Assembly: GCA_938007995.1 (NCBI GenBank)
Contig: CALLLW010000008.1
Span: 62,001-126,000, forward strand
DNA length: 64,000 nucleotides
DNA from: an uncultured Granulosicoccaceae bacterium
GTDB lineage: Bacteria > Pseudomonadota > Gammaproteobacteria > Granulosicoccales > Granulosicoccaceae
Direction of reading: 5' to 3'
Shown: positions 62,132 through 64,000 of the stretch, in pieces
Position numbering within the stretch: the first letter of the stretch is position 1
Layout: each line of letters opens with the position of its first letter
Program-made: the position numbers and the translations under genes
Notes under the pieces: model-generated
The model's input: only the letters and a program-made list of their open reading frames with translations
Told to the model about the DNA's origin: nothing
The model's database searches: none

Positions 62132-63712
62132 TTAGTGCCGAAAATGACGCACCCCGGTAAAGACCATCGCAATACCATGCTCGTCAGCCGCATCTATTGC
62201 CTCTTGATCACGCATAGAACCACCGGGCTGTATAATTGCAGACACTCCGTATTCAGCTGCCTGATCAACCGTATCTCTGAACGGAAAAAAAGCATCTGAT
62301 GCCATCACTGTTGAAGCGAGATTGAGTTTGGCATCAGTTGCTTTAATGGCGGCAATTTTTGCCGAATAAACCCGACTCATCTGACCCGCGCCAATACCTA
62401 TGCTTGCACCGCCCTTGCAGAAAACAATAGCATTGGATTTAACAAACTTGACTAGCTTCCATGCAAACAGAAGATCCTGAATCTGCGCTTCATCAGGCGT
62501 AACAGTAGTCACTAACTGTAAATCTGCAGCGCTGATGACTTTGGAGTCAACCTGCTGAGCCAGCAGCCCACCTTCTACTGACTGATAAACAGCTTGTGCG
62601 TTATTTTTTGCCTGTGGAGGTGTCGCGGTACGCAAAGCTCGAACGTTAGGCTTCTCGGCAAGTATTGCCAATGCATCTGCATGATAGGACGGCGCGAGCA
62701 ACACCTCGATAAACTGCCGGTCAATCATTGACCTGGCGGTATCTGCATCAAGCTCACGATTGAACGCAATAATGCCACCAAAAGCAGATACCGGATCCGT
62801 GATATAGGCTTTTTCATAAGCCTCAAGTATGTTGTTGGCTAGCGCAACTCCACAAGGGTTAGCATGCTTAACAATCACACAAGCAGGTTCCTCGAACTGC
62901 AACACACATTCAAGTGCGGCATCAGAGTCTGCAATATTGTTAAAAGATAACTCTTTTCCCTGCAGCTTTTCTGTGTTGGCAATGCCGGCTCCATTGCCAT
63001 GCTGCTGTCGATAGAACGCGGCGGCCTGATGCGGATTTTCACCGTAACGCAGGTCCTGTATTTTTTCATAATCAAGCTGCAGTCGATCAGCAAAAACAGA
63101 TTTTGAGTCAGGCGCACCGGATTCCGGCAACTGGCCACCCAGATAGTTTGAGACCGCTGTGTCATAGGCGGCGGTATGGGTGAATGCCTTACACGCAAGC
63201 TCGAATCGCAACTGATCGGATACTTCGCCTTCATTGATCACAGCAGCGGCAACTTGCTCATAGTCAGCAGGATCAGTGACTACTGCAACGTCTGCATGAT
63301 TCTTTGCAGCAGAGCGAATCATCGCAGGCCCGCCGATATCAATATTTTCGATGGCATCCGTCAGGGTGCAGTCAGGCCTGGCAATGGTTTCAATAAACGG
63401 GTATAGATTTACTACTACCAAATCTATACCGGTGATGTCGTGCTCTTGCATTACTGCACTGTCCTGAGCACGCCGACCAAGAATGGCACCATGAATCTTT
63501 GGATGCAGGGTCTTTACTCTGCCATCCATCATCTCGGGAAAACCGGTAACCTCGGATACCTCGGTAACATCGATACCTTGGTGTGCAATAGCAGCGGCAG
63601 TGCCCCCGGTAGACAGCAACGTCACACCTGCCTCACTCAACTTACGGGCAAGCTCTACGATACCGGTTTTATCTGAAACACTCAGTAATGCACGGGAAAT
63701 TTTTTGAGTCAT
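62132..63712 (-). CDS. purH: Bifunctional AICAR formyltransferase / IMP cyclohydrolase
   Basis: The 526-residue protein has the N-terminal IMP cyclohydrolase ([43 protein letters not shown]) and the C-terminal AICAR transformylase ([49 protein letters not shown]-like [21 protein letters not shown]). It completes purine synthesis to IMP. It lies about 97 nt downstream of fis in the same direction; purD, the frequent next gene, is absent and aroE converges instead. Confidence 0.97.
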   Translation of the reverse strand: MTQKISRALLSVSDKTGIVELARKLSEAGVTLLSTGGTAAAIAHQGIDVTEVSEVTGFPEMMDGRVKTLHPKIHGAILGRRAQDSAVMQEHDITGIDLVVVNLYPFIETIARPDCTLTDAIENIDIGGPAMIRSAAKNHADVAVVTDPADYEQVAAAVINEGEVSDQLRFELACKAFTHTAAYDTAVSNYLGGQLPESGAPDSKSVFADRLQLDYEKIQDLRYGENPHQAAAFYRQQHGNGAGIANTEKLQGKELSFNNIADSDAALECVLQFEEPACVIVKHANPCGVALANNILEAYEKAYITDPVSAFGGIIAFNRELDADTARSMIDRQFIEVLLAPSYHADALAILAEKPNVRALRTATPPQAKNNAQAVYQSVEGGLLAQQVDSKVISAADLQLVTTVTPDEAQIQDLLFAWKLVKFVKSNAIVFCKGGASIGIGAGQMSRVYSAKIAAIKATDAKLNLASTVMASDAFFPFRDTVDQAAEYGVSAIIQPGGSMRDQEAIDAADEHGIAMVFTGVRHFRH

Positions 63713-63809
63713 AAGGTATGGAAACTACAAAGTTAATTGAAACGCAGCTAAGACCGTAAAAACATCTCCAGACGTTTTACACATCAGTGACGCGATTCAC
63801 GGGCAGCGT

Positions 63810-64000
63810 CTAAGCCAGATTATATTGCGCGAGTTTTTTCCTGAGCGTGCCGCGATTAATACCCAGATAGGCGGCAGCCTTGCTCTGATTGCCGTCACAG
63901 TAATCAAGCACCACTCTGAAAAGCGCTTCTTCGACTTGTCCGATAACAAGATCATGAAGCTCCGAGGGCTTCTGGCCATTAAGAATTTCAAAATACTGAT
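63810..64000 (-). CDS. fis: DNA-binding protein Fis (partial, C-terminal part)
   Basis: The frame runs from the right edge to a TAG at 63810-63812 and encodes the last 62 residues or so of Fis: YFEILNGQKPSELHDLVIGQ, then the helix-turn-helix GNQSKAAAYLGINRGTLRKKL and ending AQYNLA. Fis is a nucleoid protein and regulator of rRNA, recombination and growth-phase genes. The N-terminal part lies beyond the window. It precedes purH by about 97 nt, where an imperfect A/T-rich inverted repeat occurs (63756-63780). Confidence 0.95.
   Translation of the reverse strand, partial: QYFEILNGQKPSELHDLVIGQVEEALFRVVLDYCDGNQSKAAAYLGINRGTLRKKLAQYNLA

Noticed and set aside
63797-63991. 64-residue minus-strand frame with its own ATG at the right edge
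   Set aside because: It is out of frame with the clear Fis helix-turn-helix, which runs in from the edge.

Overview
This window looks like chromosome from a free-living, probably marine, gammaproteobacterium of medium GC content. Evidence for the group is the gene order rhodanese-grxC-secB-gpsA next to trmL (E. coli has yibN-grxC-secB-gpsA-cysE-trmL), the fis-purH pair, an MshL-type secretin and an ABC-dependent (group 2) capsule locus. A finer placement is not possible from the sequence alone. Some genes, such as the prephenate dehydratase, resemble alphaproteobacterial types. No tRNA, rRNA, CRISPR array, insertion sequence or prophage was seen.

Layout. (1) About 1-13,520, minus strand: a capsule locus. 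kdsD/kpsF, a small lipoprotein, kpsM, kpsT, kpsE and kpsD come first. After a 258-bp gap follow a double GT2 glycosyltransferase, a sulfotransferase, a GT4 glycosyltransferase, three less clear proteins (one GT29/sialyltransferase-like) and a kpsC-type Kdo transferase cut by the left edge. Together they predict a polysaccharide built on a Kdo linker, sulfated, and exported by KpsMTED. (2) 13,650-16,866: a lipoprotein secretin and a membrane-anchored TPR protein of MSHA-pilus type, without the rest of a pilus operon. (3) 17,000-23,730: housekeeping genes (trmL, gpsA, secB, grxC, rhodanese), an antiporter, a two-haem cytochrome c and a DUF4197 lipoprotein. (4) 24,318-33,662, plus strand: GAF-HlyD protein, PqqD/M50 peptidase/lipoyl protein and periplasmic adaptor, followed by a large GGDEF/EAL protein and an SGNH hydrolase. 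I could not match the first three to a well-described machine. (5) 33,700-38,720: acuI-like reductase, GNAT acetyltransferase, and a D-amino-acid module (dgcN-dgcA-D-amino acid transaminase). (6) 38,777-49,276: prephenate dehydratase, DUF2461, a PLD-like protein, nitronate monooxygenase, an acyl-CoA module (enoyl-CoA hydratase, acyl-CoA dehydrogenase, APH-like kinase), a CurA-like reductase, a fused folK-folP and a DMT transporter. (7) 49,558-57,807, minus strand: two DUF4178 zinc-ribbon proteins, a 58-residue protein too small for most gene callers, DUF350, a membrane-bound spermidine-synthase homologue, a long RluA-family protein, a DadA-type oxidoreductase and a DUF4344 protein. (8) 57,950-64,000: HlyU-family protein, a secreted unknown, a CPBP protease, hemB, aroE, purH and the 3' part of fis.

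Two neighbourhoods deserve most attention: the GAF-HlyD/PqqD-M50/adaptor cluster (24-29 kb), and the SpeE-DUF350-microprotein-DUF4178 cluster (53-58 kb). A third, separate pattern is a series of short imperfect tandem duplications that repeatedly sit on or next to stop codons.
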